From contig JBGAKX010000019.1 in NCBI GenBank assembly GCA_044224215.1, positions 1 to 47,574 on the forward strand: DNA of 47,574 bases, in the 5' to 3' direction. Of the stretch, positions 35,351 through 42,704 are shown one piece after another (position 1 is the stretch's first letter; each line of letters opens with the position of its first letter). The notes below the pieces were generated by a model. The model was not told the origin of the DNA and did no database searches. It saw nothing but the letters and a program-made list of their open reading frames with translations. The position numbers and the translations under genes were made by a program. The DNA comes from DAOMFM01 sp035429825. GTDB taxonomy: Bacteria; Acidobacteriota; Blastocatellia; UBA7656; JADIYM01.

Positions 35351-36331
35351 TCACGGGTTCCACAGGATTGGAACCCGGGGGCGGAGCTCCCGTTCTGCTG
35401 CGAGCGCCACCAGGCCCATCGAATGGCGCGCGTTGATCTCGAGAAGCGGGCGCAGGCCGTTGGAGTGTTCGAGCGCGTCGACGTTCGCGGGACCGAAGTA
35501 GCCTTCGGCTGCGAGCCGCTCGCCAACCGAGCGAGCAACGTCCTCGAGGATTGCTCGCGTGCGACCGTCCACCGGTTCGCCGATCACGAAGCCCGTCGTA
35601 ACCCCCGCCCCGTTCGTCCGCATCGTGCTGATTCCAATGATGTTTACGGATTTGTCCCGGCCTATGTCGAGCTGCACCCCGAGCTCGCGCGACACGTCCA
35701 GCCACGGTTCGAACACCAGGCTCTGTCCGCGCGCAAATCGGCGTGTGGCCCACCGCGCCGATGGCTCGTCGATCGCCGGTCCGCGTCCAAGGACCCGCTC
35801 GCGCGCGTTGAATCCGAATGGACCCTTCACAACCCACTTGTCGTCGGCGCCGGGACACGCGCGGGCCGCCGCATCGTGAAGCACGTCGAGCGTCGTGGCG
35901 ACGGTGGCGCCGGCGATCTTGATACCGAGCTCGCGCTCGAGCGCGTGGCTGAACAGCTTTGAGTTGACGCGCGCGACGACGTCGACGGGCGGATGGTCAG
36001 CGCTCGCGCCTGCGCGACGTGCGAGCTCGATCGCGCTCGGAGTCCATCCCCACGGCGAGAACTGGCGGTCGCGATGATCGCCCGGGTTGTCAAAGGCCAC
36101 GAGCGACACGCCGACCGCCTCGGCTCGGTCGCGAAGCTCCACGGGCCACGGTTGGCGCGTGAGGATCGCGTCGCCAGGAGTTGCGAGCCAGAGCAGCGAC
36201 GGTTCGAGTCGCACGTTGCGGCGTTCGATGGTCGGCCTGGGTCGATACCGCGCCGGAAGCGCCTCCAGTTCGACCTCGAAGTCGGCGTTCATGTGCCAGA
36301 GGCGGGGTTGGTGTATGGGCGGAACGGCCAC
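35351..36331 (-). CDS. ATP-grasp domain protein, unknown ligase
   Basis: A 326-residue protein. A pre-ATP-grasp region (1-110, with PRLWHMNADFEVELEALP) precedes an ATP-grasp fold: VNSKLFSHALEREL, the nucleotide-binding lysine strand DKWVVKGPFGFNARERVLGRG (about 170-190), LVFEPWLDVSRELGVQLDI, and the metal-binding LLEINARHSMG near residue 305. ATP-grasp enzymes join a carboxylate to an amine or thiol through an acyl phosphate. Substrates are unknown. The GTG start retains the conserved RLWHMNADFE; the internal ATG 13 codons later would cut it. It faces the surface-protein gene tail to tail, 10 bases apart. A TATCAT sits 10 bases before the start. Confidence 0.75.
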   Translation of the reverse strand: MAVPPIHQPRLWHMNADFEVELEALPARYRPRPTIERRNVRLEPSLLWLATPGDAILTRQPWPVELRDRAEAVGVSLVAFDNPGDHRDRQFSPWGWTPSAIELARRAGASADHPPVDVVARVNSKLFSHALERELGIKIAGATVATTLDVLHDAAARACPGADDKWVVKGPFGFNARERVLGRGPAIDEPSARWATRRFARGQSLVFEPWLDVSRELGVQLDIGRDKSVNIIGISTMRTNGAGVTTGFVIGEPVDGRTRAILEDVARSVGERLAAEGYFGPANVDALEHSNGLRPLLEINARHSMGLVALAAERELRPRVPILWNP

Positions 36332-36362
36332 GATGGTGTGGATGATACCTAATTGCCGTGAC

Positions 36363-36476
36363 CCAGAGCCGGGTGCGGTAGCGCCCGGCCTGCATGTCCC
36401 GATCGTACGATCCCAACATGGCGTGCCGGGCCCTACCGGGCCCGGCTCTGGTTCCTACCGGGCCCGGCTCTGGTTC
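36363..36476. repeat. Inverted pair of GGTA/TACC-loop hairpins (family B) plus 22-base tandem copy
   Basis: GCCGGGTGC-GGTA-GCGCCCGGC (36368-36389) and GCCGGGCCC-TACC-GGGCCCGGC (36425-36446) are inverted copies of each other, flanked on the outside by CCAGA and TCTGG. Between them lies the palindrome GATCGTACGATC. The right arm is then duplicated: a 22-base unit at 36433-36454 is repeated exactly at 36455-36476. The element fills the divergent spacer between the ATP-grasp gene and queG. The same design occurs at 38663-38742. Confidence 0.8.
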
Positions 36477-36494
36477 GTCAATCGACCCAGCCTC

Positions 36495-36523
36495 TTGCCC
36501 TGTCCCGCGCTCCCGAACATACT
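36495..36523 (+). promoter_or_regulatory. Candidate promoter of queG
   Basis: TTGCCC (36495-36500), a 17-base spacer, then CATACT (36518-36523), which ends 6 bases before the GTG start. This predicts a leaderless transcript; no ribosome binding site is present. Confidence 0.4.
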
Positions 36524-36529
36524 CGGCCC

Positions 36530-37486
36530 GTGACCCGCTCGGAACTCACCGCCGCGCTGAAAGCCCGCGCGCTCGAGCTCGGATTCGCGAAGGTCGGCGT
36601 CGCCCGTGCCGGGGAACTCGCCGACGAAGGCCGCCACCTAGCCGAATGGCTCTCCCGCGGATTTCACGGGACGATGGGCTGGATGGAGCGCACGGCCGAC
36701 AAACGCTCCGATCCTCGCATCCACATGCCAAACGTGCGGGCGATTGTCTGCGTCGCGGACAACTATTACACGCCCGACACGCACTCCGACTCGCCCGGAA
36801 TCGCCAGGATTTCGCGCTACGCGTGGGGCGACGACTACCACGACATCGTCGGCAACCGGCTTCGGGCGCTCCGGGACTGGCTCGTGTCGGTCGTCCCGGA
36901 CGTTTGCGTCAAGATCGCGGTCGACACGAGTCCCGTCATGGACAAGGTATGGGCGTCTCGAGCCGGTCTTGGCTGGATCGGAAAGCATACAAACCTGATC
37001 ACGACCGACTTTGGCTCTTGGGTCTTTCTGGGTGAGCTGCTCGTCGATATCGAACTCGAATTCGACGTCGACGTCGTCGACGACCAGTGTGGGACCTGCA
37101 CGGCCTGCATCGATGCCTGCCCGACCGACGCGATCGTCGCGCCGTACGTCGTCGACTCGAACCGATGCATCTCATACGCAACAATCGAGTTGCGCGATGA
37201 CGAGCTCCCGCTTGACCCCGCAGGCTGGGTCTACGGGTGCGACGTCTGCCAGGACGTATGCCCATGGAACAGGTTCCGGCAGGAGAGCGCCGAATCTGGC
37301 TATCGGCCTCGCGCGACGCTCATGAACCCCACGGTCGAGTCGCTCGCCAAGATGTCCGAAGACGAATTTGCCCTCCAGTTCCGCAATTCCGCGATAAAGC
37401 GCACAAAACACCGCGGTCTCGTTCGAAATGCACGGGCGCTGCAGAAATCGGCCCCGTCCGGTTTCCCGTCGGATCAGGGCGCGTGA
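36530..37486 (+). CDS. queG: Epoxyqueuosine reductase
   Basis: A 318-residue iron-sulfur and cobalamin enzyme that performs the last step of queuosine synthesis on tRNA. It has the typical N-terminal part with FHGTMGWMERTADKRSDP, SYAIEL-like central motifs including SRAGLGWIGKHTN, and two [4Fe-4S] clusters from CGTCTACIDACPTDAI and CDVCQDVCPWN. It is shorter than E. coli QueG because it lacks the C-terminal HEAT-like repeats, as in many bacteria. The GTG start lies directly after a promoter-like sequence. No other queuosine genes are in the window. Confidence 0.93.
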   Translation: MTRSELTAALKARALELGFAKVGVARAGELADEGRHLAEWLSRGFHGTMGWMERTADKRSDPRIHMPNVRAIVCVADNYYTPDTHSDSPGIARISRYAWGDDYHDIVGNRLRALRDWLVSVVPDVCVKIAVDTSPVMDKVWASRAGLGWIGKHTNLITTDFGSWVFLGELLVDIELEFDVDVVDDQCGTCTACIDACPTDAIVAPYVVDSNRCISYATIELRDDELPLDPAGWVYGCDVCQDVCPWNRFRQESAESGYRPRATLMNPTVESLAKMSEDEFALQFRNSAIKRTKHRGLVRNARALQKSAPSGFPSDQGA

Positions 37487-37522
37487 CCCGCCGCCGTCGA
37501 AACCCGCATCCCTTTTTATTGT

Positions 37523-37552
37523 TTGACTTTACTCGGAGTCATTTGCTACCTT
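37523..37552 (+). promoter_or_regulatory. Sigma-70-like promoter of the secreted FlgT-like gene
   Basis: TTGACT (37523-37528), 18-base spacer, then TACCTT (37547-37552) preceded by TGC, an extended -10. The spacer contains ACTCGGAGT, a short inverted repeat. The expected start lies near 37559, giving a leader of about 45 bases with GGAGG before the ATG at 37606. It is the best-formed promoter in the window. Confidence 0.6.
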
Positions 37553-37605
37553 GGCCACAGGTTCCCCCTGACTTGTAGAGCTCGTACCTCTGGAGGACAA
37601 CGGCT

Positions 37606-38562
37606 ATGCCACGCTTGCGCCGATTTGCCGCGCTGCTCCTGCTCCCACTGTTCATTCTCCTGCTCCCGGCTCATCCTGTTGCCCGCGCCCAGGAGGGCAG
37701 CGGTATTCCGCTTGGAGGCAATCGCGCACCGGTCGTCCGGCGAGCCGACCTGTACTGCGCCGGCTTCATTTCGCAGCGACTCGTTTCGCCGAAGTTCCAG
37801 GTGATCGGCGGCGAAAACGAGACCGAGATTCACTGGTTCTCGACCGCGAACGTGATCTACGTCGATTTCGGCGCCCGTGACGGCGCCGCGGTTGGGCAAA
37901 CACTGTCGATCTGTCGCGAGAAGGGCAAGTACGAGAATCCGTTCACGGGCAAGAACCTCGGGTACTACTACGAAGAGGTCGGAACGTGCCGGCTTATCGG
38001 TGTGCAGCGCAATGTCTCGATCGCACGGATTGAAACGACATGCGACGGCATCCGCATCAGCGACACCGTGCGGCCGTGGGTCGGCTACGTCGCCCCCTCG
38101 CCGCACGAATATGCTCCCCTCAATCGATATGACCTGCCGTCAGGCAAGCTGTCGGGACAGATCGTGCTCGCGCGTTACGAGAAGGAGTTTCTCGGCTCTG
38201 GCGACATCATCTATCTCGACATCGGCAACAAGGACGGTGTTGCGCTCGGCCAGTACTACACGGTCTACCGCGACCCGGGCAAACCCGAGGGTCCGATTCC
38301 GTGGGGGAACGCCGTAACCAAGGTCAACCCGGACTTCGAGCGCCGCAATGCAGGCTTTGAGAGCGACCGCTACAGGGGCGGCGACTTCTCGATCCAGCGC
38401 GGCAAGGACAAGGAGTTCGACACGATCGAGGACCGAACGGGTCTTCCCCGCAAGGTCGTCGGCGAAGCCGTCATCATCCGGCTCGAGGAGAAGTCCGCAA
38501 CGGCCGTCATTCTGCGCACGACGCAGGAGGTCAACACGGGCGACTACGTCGAGCTTCAGTAG
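37606..38562 (+). CDS. Secreted protein with FlgT-like repeats, unknown function
   Basis: A 318-residue exported protein with a clear signal peptide (1-28, LLLLPLFILLLPAHPVARAQ). Two similar units read IYVDFGARDGAAVGQTLSIC and IYLDIGNKDGVALGQYYTVY; the C-terminal part (about 285-318) has VVGEAVIIRLEEKSATAVI followed by VNTGDYVEL. This G-x-DG-x-x-x-G pattern and the ending resemble the C-terminal domain of flagellar protein FlgT, also found in non-flagellar envelope proteins. No flagellar genes are near. A GGAGG ribosome binding site precedes the ATG. Confidence 0.75.
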   Translation: MPRLRRFAALLLLPLFILLLPAHPVARAQEGSGIPLGGNRAPVVRRADLYCAGFISQRLVSPKFQVIGGENETEIHWFSTANVIYVDFGARDGAAVGQTLSICREKGKYENPFTGKNLGYYYEEVGTCRLIGVQRNVSIARIETTCDGIRISDTVRPWVGYVAPSPHEYAPLNRYDLPSGKLSGQIVLARYEKEFLGSGDIIYLDIGNKDGVALGQYYTVYRDPGKPEGPIPWGNAVTKVNPDFERRNAGFESDRYRGGDFSIQRGKDKEFDTIEDRTGLPRKVVGEAVIIRLEEKSATAVILRTTQEVNTGDYVELQ

Positions 38563-38591
38563 ATCGCGCGAACCGTTCTCCAGCGGGCAGG

Positions 38592-38625
38592 TCGCCCCGG
38601 TGCTCGAAGCCGAGCATCGGGGCGA
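38592..38625. terminator. Strong 15-base hairpin after the FlgT-like gene
   Basis: TCGCCCCGGTGCTCG (38592-38606), loop AAGC, then CGAGCATCGGGGCGA (38611-38625): fully paired with one G.T wobble. It lies about 30 bases after the stop codon between convergent genes. Only a weak T run follows (CGTTTGG), so it may be a terminator or an RNA-stabilising hairpin. Confidence 0.55.
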
Positions 38626-38662
38626 TCGTGCGTTTGGACGCGGAACCCGAACGCGGATATCT

Positions 38663-38742
38663 GAGCTGAGCGCGGTAGCGCTCAGGCCCCAATGTGATAG
38701 GTGTGGCGCTGGTTGGGGCCTGAGCCCTACCGGGCTCAGCTC
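38663..38742. repeat. Inverted 30-base pair with GGTA-loop hairpins (family B)
   Basis: Two 30-base arms (38663-38692 and 38713-38742) are inverted copies separated by 20 bases. Each arm contains its own hairpin: TGAGCGC-GGTA-GCGCTCA in the left arm and TGAGCCC-TACC-GGGCTCA in the right. GGCCCCAA/TTGGGGCC pairs between arms. The only two differences between the arms are a swapped base pair within the small stem, so pairing is preserved. Confidence 0.85.
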
Positions 38743-38745
38743 CGT

Positions 38746-38779
38746 TACACCGTTGGGCGAAGATACACCGTTGGGCGAA
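38746..38779. repeat. Two direct copies of TACACCGTTGGGCGAA
   Basis: The 16-base sequence occurs at 38746-38761 and 38764-38779 (18-base period), immediately beside the family-B inverted pair. It is probably part of the same repeat complex rather than a gene feature, because it lies 24 bases from the 3' end of the chemoreceptor gene. Confidence 0.7.
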
Positions 38780-38802
38780 TCGCACGTCAACGGCGCGCCG
38801 CC

Positions 38803-41800
38803 CTACTGCGTGAACCACAGCTCCTCGGGGCGCACGACCGGCGTGACGAGATGAAGCCTGAGCCCCTCCACGTCCGGCTGGTGCGCAACGAGCACGCGTC
38901 GATGCATCAGAAACAGCGACGGCGCGTCCGCAACGATGATGCGCGACGCGCGCTGGTAGATCGCGGCACGCTCCTCCGAATCGAACACCGCGCGTGCACG
39001 CTCCGCGAGCTCGTCAACCTCCGGACTCGCATAGTGCGACGAGAACAGGCCCTGGTTCGACGAGTGGAACAGGACGTAGATGAAGTTGTCGGCATCCGGA
39101 TAGTCCGCATACCACGATCGCCATGCCACAGGCACCGTTCCGTGCTCGCGGGCGTGCACGAACTCGGCGGGTTCGACGACGCGGATCTCGGCGTCCACAC
39201 CGATCGCTGCAAGGTCCTCCACTATGCGACGCGTCCCGGCTGGCGAGACGTATCCCAGCGTCGACCAGATGCTGGTCCGCAACGTGCCGTTCACGCCCGC
39301 CTGGCCGAGCAGCGACCGCGACCGGTCTGGGTCGTACTCGAGTCCGGCAAACCCTGCGTCGTATCCGAGAAGTCCGGGCGGGATCGGGCCGTGCGCCACG
39401 ACGCCGGCATCGCCGTGGACCTCGCGAACGTAACGCTCCTTGTCGATCGCATGACAAAACGCTCGCCGCACGTCCGGGTTGTCAAACGGCGACGAGGCGC
39501 AATCAAAGATCAGTCGCTCGGTATGCAGCCGGACCGCCCCGAGCACGGTCCCGCGCGTCGACGCGTCTGCATTCAGCCGTGAAACGAGCTCGGACGGCGG
39601 ATTCTTCACGTACGCGAGGTCGCCGGCGGCAAAGCGATCGACGATCTCGGAATCCGAGAGACCCATCTCAAAGCTCATCCGGTCCGCGTACGGTCGCCCG
39701 TCCGCCGAATGATCCCCCGCACGGACCATCTCGACCCGTCGACTCGGCTCGAACGATACAACGCGGTACGGCCCGCTCCCGACAGGTTTCTGGGCGAACG
39801 CGTCGTGATCGCGCTCGACCTCCTCGCGGGGCACGACCGACGCATAATCGACGCACAGCGTCGCAAGAAAGAATGCAAGCGGCTGCTTGAGCGTGATGCG
39901 GACCGTCCGATCGTCCGGAGTTTCAATGCCCGCAACAGACGGCGCGCGACCGCTTGCGAACTCGTCGGAGCCGAGCACCGGTCCGAATACCCAGCCTCCG
40001 GTGTTGCTCCCGTACCGAACGACCCGCTCAAAGCTGTAGCGCACATCGTGCGACGTCACGCCACGCCCGTTGTGGAATCGTGCGCCGTCGCGCAACCGGA
40101 ACGTGTAGACGATTCCGTCCGCCGACACCTCCCACGCTGCTGCGAGCGCCGGTTCGATCTCGGCTCCCTCGCCCGACCGGACGAGCGTCTCAAAGATGCA
40201 ATGCAGCACCTCGGCCGATGCAGCCGTGCGCGCGCGCAGCGGATCGAGGTCCACGTCGGTGTCGCGAAAGCCAACGGTGAGGTGGCCGCCGGGGCGAGGC
40301 GCAGGAAGCCTGAAGTGCTCGACCTCCTTGCGTAGCAGGGACGCTTCGTGCCCAAGCGCGTCGACCGCGCCGTTGATCGTTGCGATCGACGCCTGGTTGC
40401 GCGCCACCACCTCGCTGACCGTTTCGATCGCGCGCAGCACAAGCGACGCGCCCGTCGACTGCTCGCCGACGGCGCCGCGGATGCGGACCACAACCTGCGA
40501 CAGCTCCTCCATCGCCCCTGCGATGCGCTTCGCGGCATCCGCCTGCTCGTCGGTCGCTTTCCGGAGCTGAGCCGTCAGTTCCGACATGTGCACGGCGCGA
40601 TCGCCGATTCGTGCGGACGCCTGCGCCTGCTCGGCCGTTGCGCGCTGAATCTCACCCGCGCGCTGCCGGACCGATTCGGCGGTCTCGACGACCCGGTGGG
40701 TCTCCTTGGCCTGCACGGACGTGGACTCCGCAATGCCGCGGATCTTGTGCGATGCCCGAACCGTGTTGTCGTTGATCTCGTCGAGACACGCAGCGGCCGA
40801 ATACGCCTGGTCGACGCCCTTTTCGGCCAGCACATCCACGAACGCGACGCGCTCGGTCGCGGCGTACACGTCGGATTGCACGGACTGGATCAGCGAAGAG
40901 ATTTCGCGCGTGGATGCAGCCGTCCGTTCCGACAGCTCCTTGATCTCGTCCGCGACGATGCGGAATCCGCGACCGTGAGGTCCGGCCTGCACGGCGAGCA
41001 CTGCCGCGTTCAGCGCCAGAAGGTTCGTTCGCTCGGCAATCTCGTCGATGACGTGCGTGATCGCGCCAACCTGCTCGCCCCGGCTGCCGAGCGAAGTGAT
41101 CGACTCCGTGGCCCGGTCGATCGCCTGCTTGATGTTCTGCATCGTCCGGGCCGTCTCGTATACGACGCTCGACCCTTTCTGCGCCGACTGGAGGATCACG
41201 TCCCCAAGATCGTTCGTCTCGTTGATCGACACGTCAATCCGCTGCGTCGATTCGTCGATCGACGCTGCGGCGCGCGCCGTGTCCTCGGACAGCGCAGCAA
41301 GGCCATCCGTGTTCGCGGCGACCGCCTGGATCGACGACGTCATCGCCTCGATGGAGCGCGCCATTTCGTCCACCGCGCCCGCGAGCCCCTCCGCGTGGTC
41401 CGATACGTCGTCAATCGAATGCGCCACCTGGGCGGCCGACTGCGACGTCGCCTGCGCGAGCTCCGACAGCGCGCCGATGCTCCCTTCCGCATCGAGGAGC
41501 GCGTGGCTGATCTGCGACATCGACGTCGTCGTGTTGGCAATGGACGCGCCTTCGTCCTTGACGCTCTGCGACAGGCCCTTCGTCCCGCGATGCACGTCCG
41601 CCGCGACCATTTCGATCGAGCCTGCCGCCCTGCGCAATCCGAACACGACGCGGCGCAACTGCCGCGCAAGCTGATCGAGCGGCATCAGCAGCGCCGTGTC
41701 GGCCGAAGACGCCGCGGCGACGAGGCCGCGGTCGACGGGGGCGAGATCGCCGCCGGCGATCCGCTCGATCGCATCGACAACCGTTTCGCCGGACCGAGCG

Positions 41801-41826
41801 GGAGATGTCGGAGTCGCTTCGCTCAT
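38803..41826 (-). CDS. Soluble chemoreceptor fused to a peptide-type solute-binding domain
   Basis: A 1007-residue two-part protein. Residues about 60-505 form a long methyl-accepting-chemotaxis helical hairpin, whose tip is DEIAERTNLLALNAAV (261-276) followed by GRGFRIVADEIKELSERT (285-302). Residues about 513-1005 form a complete SBP_bac_5 (OppA/DppA-type) fold: EIEPALAAAWEVSADGIVYT, FHNGRGVTSHDVRYSFERV, GSGPYRVVSFEPS, FDNPDVRRAFCHAIDKERYV and WYADYPDADNFIY. There is no signal peptide and no membrane segment, so both halves should be cytoplasmic. An IERIAGGDLAP stretch (20-30) recalls the end of a HAMP domain. The usual receptor-tip Glu and Arg are replaced by Leu277 and Gln280. It lies 54 bases downstream of an ABC ATPase on the same strand. 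Domain calls are firm; the ligand and kinase coupling are unknown. Confidence 0.88.
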   Translation of the reverse strand: MSEATPTSPARSGETVVDAIERIAGGDLAPVDRGLVAAASSADTALLMPLDQLARQLRRVVFGLRRAAGSIEMVAADVHRGTKGLSQSVKDEGASIANTTTSMSQISHALLDAEGSIGALSELAQATSQSAAQVAHSIDDVSDHAEGLAGAVDEMARSIEAMTSSIQAVAANTDGLAALSEDTARAAASIDESTQRIDVSINETNDLGDVILQSAQKGSSVVYETARTMQNIKQAIDRATESITSLGSRGEQVGAITHVIDEIAERTNLLALNAAVLAVQAGPHGRGFRIVADEIKELSERTAASTREISSLIQSVQSDVYAATERVAFVDVLAEKGVDQAYSAAACLDEINDNTVRASHKIRGIAESTSVQAKETHRVVETAESVRQRAGEIQRATAEQAQASARIGDRAVHMSELTAQLRKATDEQADAAKRIAGAMEELSQVVVRIRGAVGEQSTGASLVLRAIETVSEVVARNQASIATINGAVDALGHEASLLRKEVEHFRLPAPRPGGHLTVGFRDTDVDLDPLRARTAASAEVLHCIFETLVRSGEGAEIEPALAAAWEVSADGIVYTFRLRDGARFHNGRGVTSHDVRYSFERVVRYGSNTGGWVFGPVLGSDEFASGRAPSVAGIETPDDRTVRITLKQPLAFFLATLCVDYASVVPREEVERDHDAFAQKPVGSGPYRVVSFEPSRRVEMVRAGDHSADGRPYADRMSFEMGLSDSEIVDRFAAGDLAYVKNPPSELVSRLNADASTRGTVLGAVRLHTERLIFDCASSPFDNPDVRRAFCHAIDKERYVREVHGDAGVVAHGPIPPGLLGYDAGFAGLEYDPDRSRSLLGQAGVNGTLRTSIWSTLGYVSPAGTRRIVEDLAAIGVDAEIRVVEPAEFVHAREHGTVPVAWRSWYADYPDADNFIYVLFHSSNQGLFSSHYASPEVDELAERARAVFDSEERAAIYQRASRIIVADAPSLFLMHRRVLVAHQPDVEGLRLHLVTPVVRPEELWFTQ

Positions 41827-41880
41827 TGCGGTCGATTGTGTACCACCGCGGCAGGGTGAGGCAACGACCGCCCTCCCGGG

Positions 41881-42648
41881 TTACTTTGCGGATTCGACGA
41901 ACGCACGCGCCTCATCGAGCGTCGAGCCGGCAAACGCGTCCGGCGTCGCGAGTTCGACGAGATGGCCATCCGCAAACAGCCCAATCCTGTTCGCCAGCGC
42001 AAACGCTTCGCGCACGTCGTGCGTCACGAACACGATCGTCTTGTGCAACGCGGCGGCAAGTCGCGCGAACTCGCGCTGGAGCTCGGCGCGCGTGATCGGA
42101 TCGAGCGCGCCAAACGGCTCGTCCATCAGCAGGATGGGCGGATCGGCAGCAAGGGCTCGCGCGACGCCGACACGCTGCCGTTGCCCACCCGAAAGATGCC
42201 GGGGGTATCGCTCGGCGAACTGTTGCGGATCCAGACCTACGAGCGCGAGCAGTTCGCGGACCCGCTCGCGGATGCGCGCGGGCTCCCACGACTCGAGGCT
42301 CGGGACAAGCCCGACGTTGCGCTCGACCGTGAAGTGCGGCAGCAACCCAGTCTCCTGGATGACGTAGCCGATACGCCGTCGCAACCTGATGGGATCCCAC
42401 TCGGTCGTCGCTCGGCCCTCCACCAGCACGTCGCCGTCGGTCGGCTCGAGGAGCCTGTTGATCAGCTTGAGCGTCGTCGTCTTGCCCGAGCCGCTGCGGC
42501 CCAGCAGGACGAGCGTCTCGCCCGTCGCGACGTCAAAGTTCAGGTCGGCGACAAGCGTCCGACCGCCAATTCGAACGCCCGCGCCGCGGAATACGATCGC
42601 CTTGGGCACAGCCTGGTCGTCCGGGGTCACCGTCGGGACGAATACCAC
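41881..42648 (-). CDS. ABC transporter ATPase, osmoprotectant/quaternary-amine type
   Basis: A 255-residue ABC ATPase. Walker A is GRSGSGKTT (about 50-58), followed by the Q-loop region IGYVIQETGLLPHFTVERNV, signature LSGGQRQRVGVARAL, Walker B ILLMDEPFGALD and the His switch VFVTHDVREA. The Q-loop wording matches the glycine betaine/choline/carnitine importers (OpuBA, ProV), but there are no C-terminal CBS domains. The cognate permease and binding protein are not in the window; the next gene is the chemoreceptor/solute-binding fusion, which belongs to a different binding-protein class. The start is uncertain (GTG at 42648; GTG codons at two later positions are possible). It is divergent from hemE. 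Confidence 0.85.
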   Translation of the reverse strand: MVFVPTVTPDDQAVPKAIVFRGAGVRIGGRTLVADLNFDVATGETLVLLGRSGSGKTTTLKLINRLLEPTDGDVLVEGRATTEWDPIRLRRRIGYVIQETGLLPHFTVERNVGLVPSLESWEPARIRERVRELLALVGLDPQQFAERYPRHLSGGQRQRVGVARALAADPPILLMDEPFGALDPITRAELQREFARLAAALHKTIVFVTHDVREAFALANRIGLFADGHLVELATPDAFAGSTLDEARAFVESAK

Positions 42649-42662
42649 GAATGCAGACGCGC

Positions 42663-42668
42663 TGCTAT
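42663..42668 (+). promoter_or_regulatory. Candidate -10 element of the haem operon
   Basis: TATACT lies 36 bases before the hemE ATG, a normal leader length; GCGAGG serves as ribosome binding site. On the opposite strand the same bases read AAGTATAGC, a possible -10 for the divergent ABC ATPase gene, so the two promoters may overlap. No -35 consensus is evident. Confidence 0.4.
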
Positions 42669-42704
42669 ACTTTTCCGCCCATTGACCTTACAGCGAGGCT
42701 ACCG

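Noticed and set aside
38803..41826. Misassembly of two adjacent genes as the source of the chemoreceptor fusion
   Set aside because: The frame is continuous with a natural short linker (residues about 505-513), no in-frame start with signal peptide precedes the binding domain, and codon use is uniform; still only reads can fully exclude it.
40348..41859. A 503-codon open frame on the plus strand
   Set aside because: It is antisense to the chemoreceptor half of the fusion gene, whose hairpin tip is clearly coding on the minus strand.
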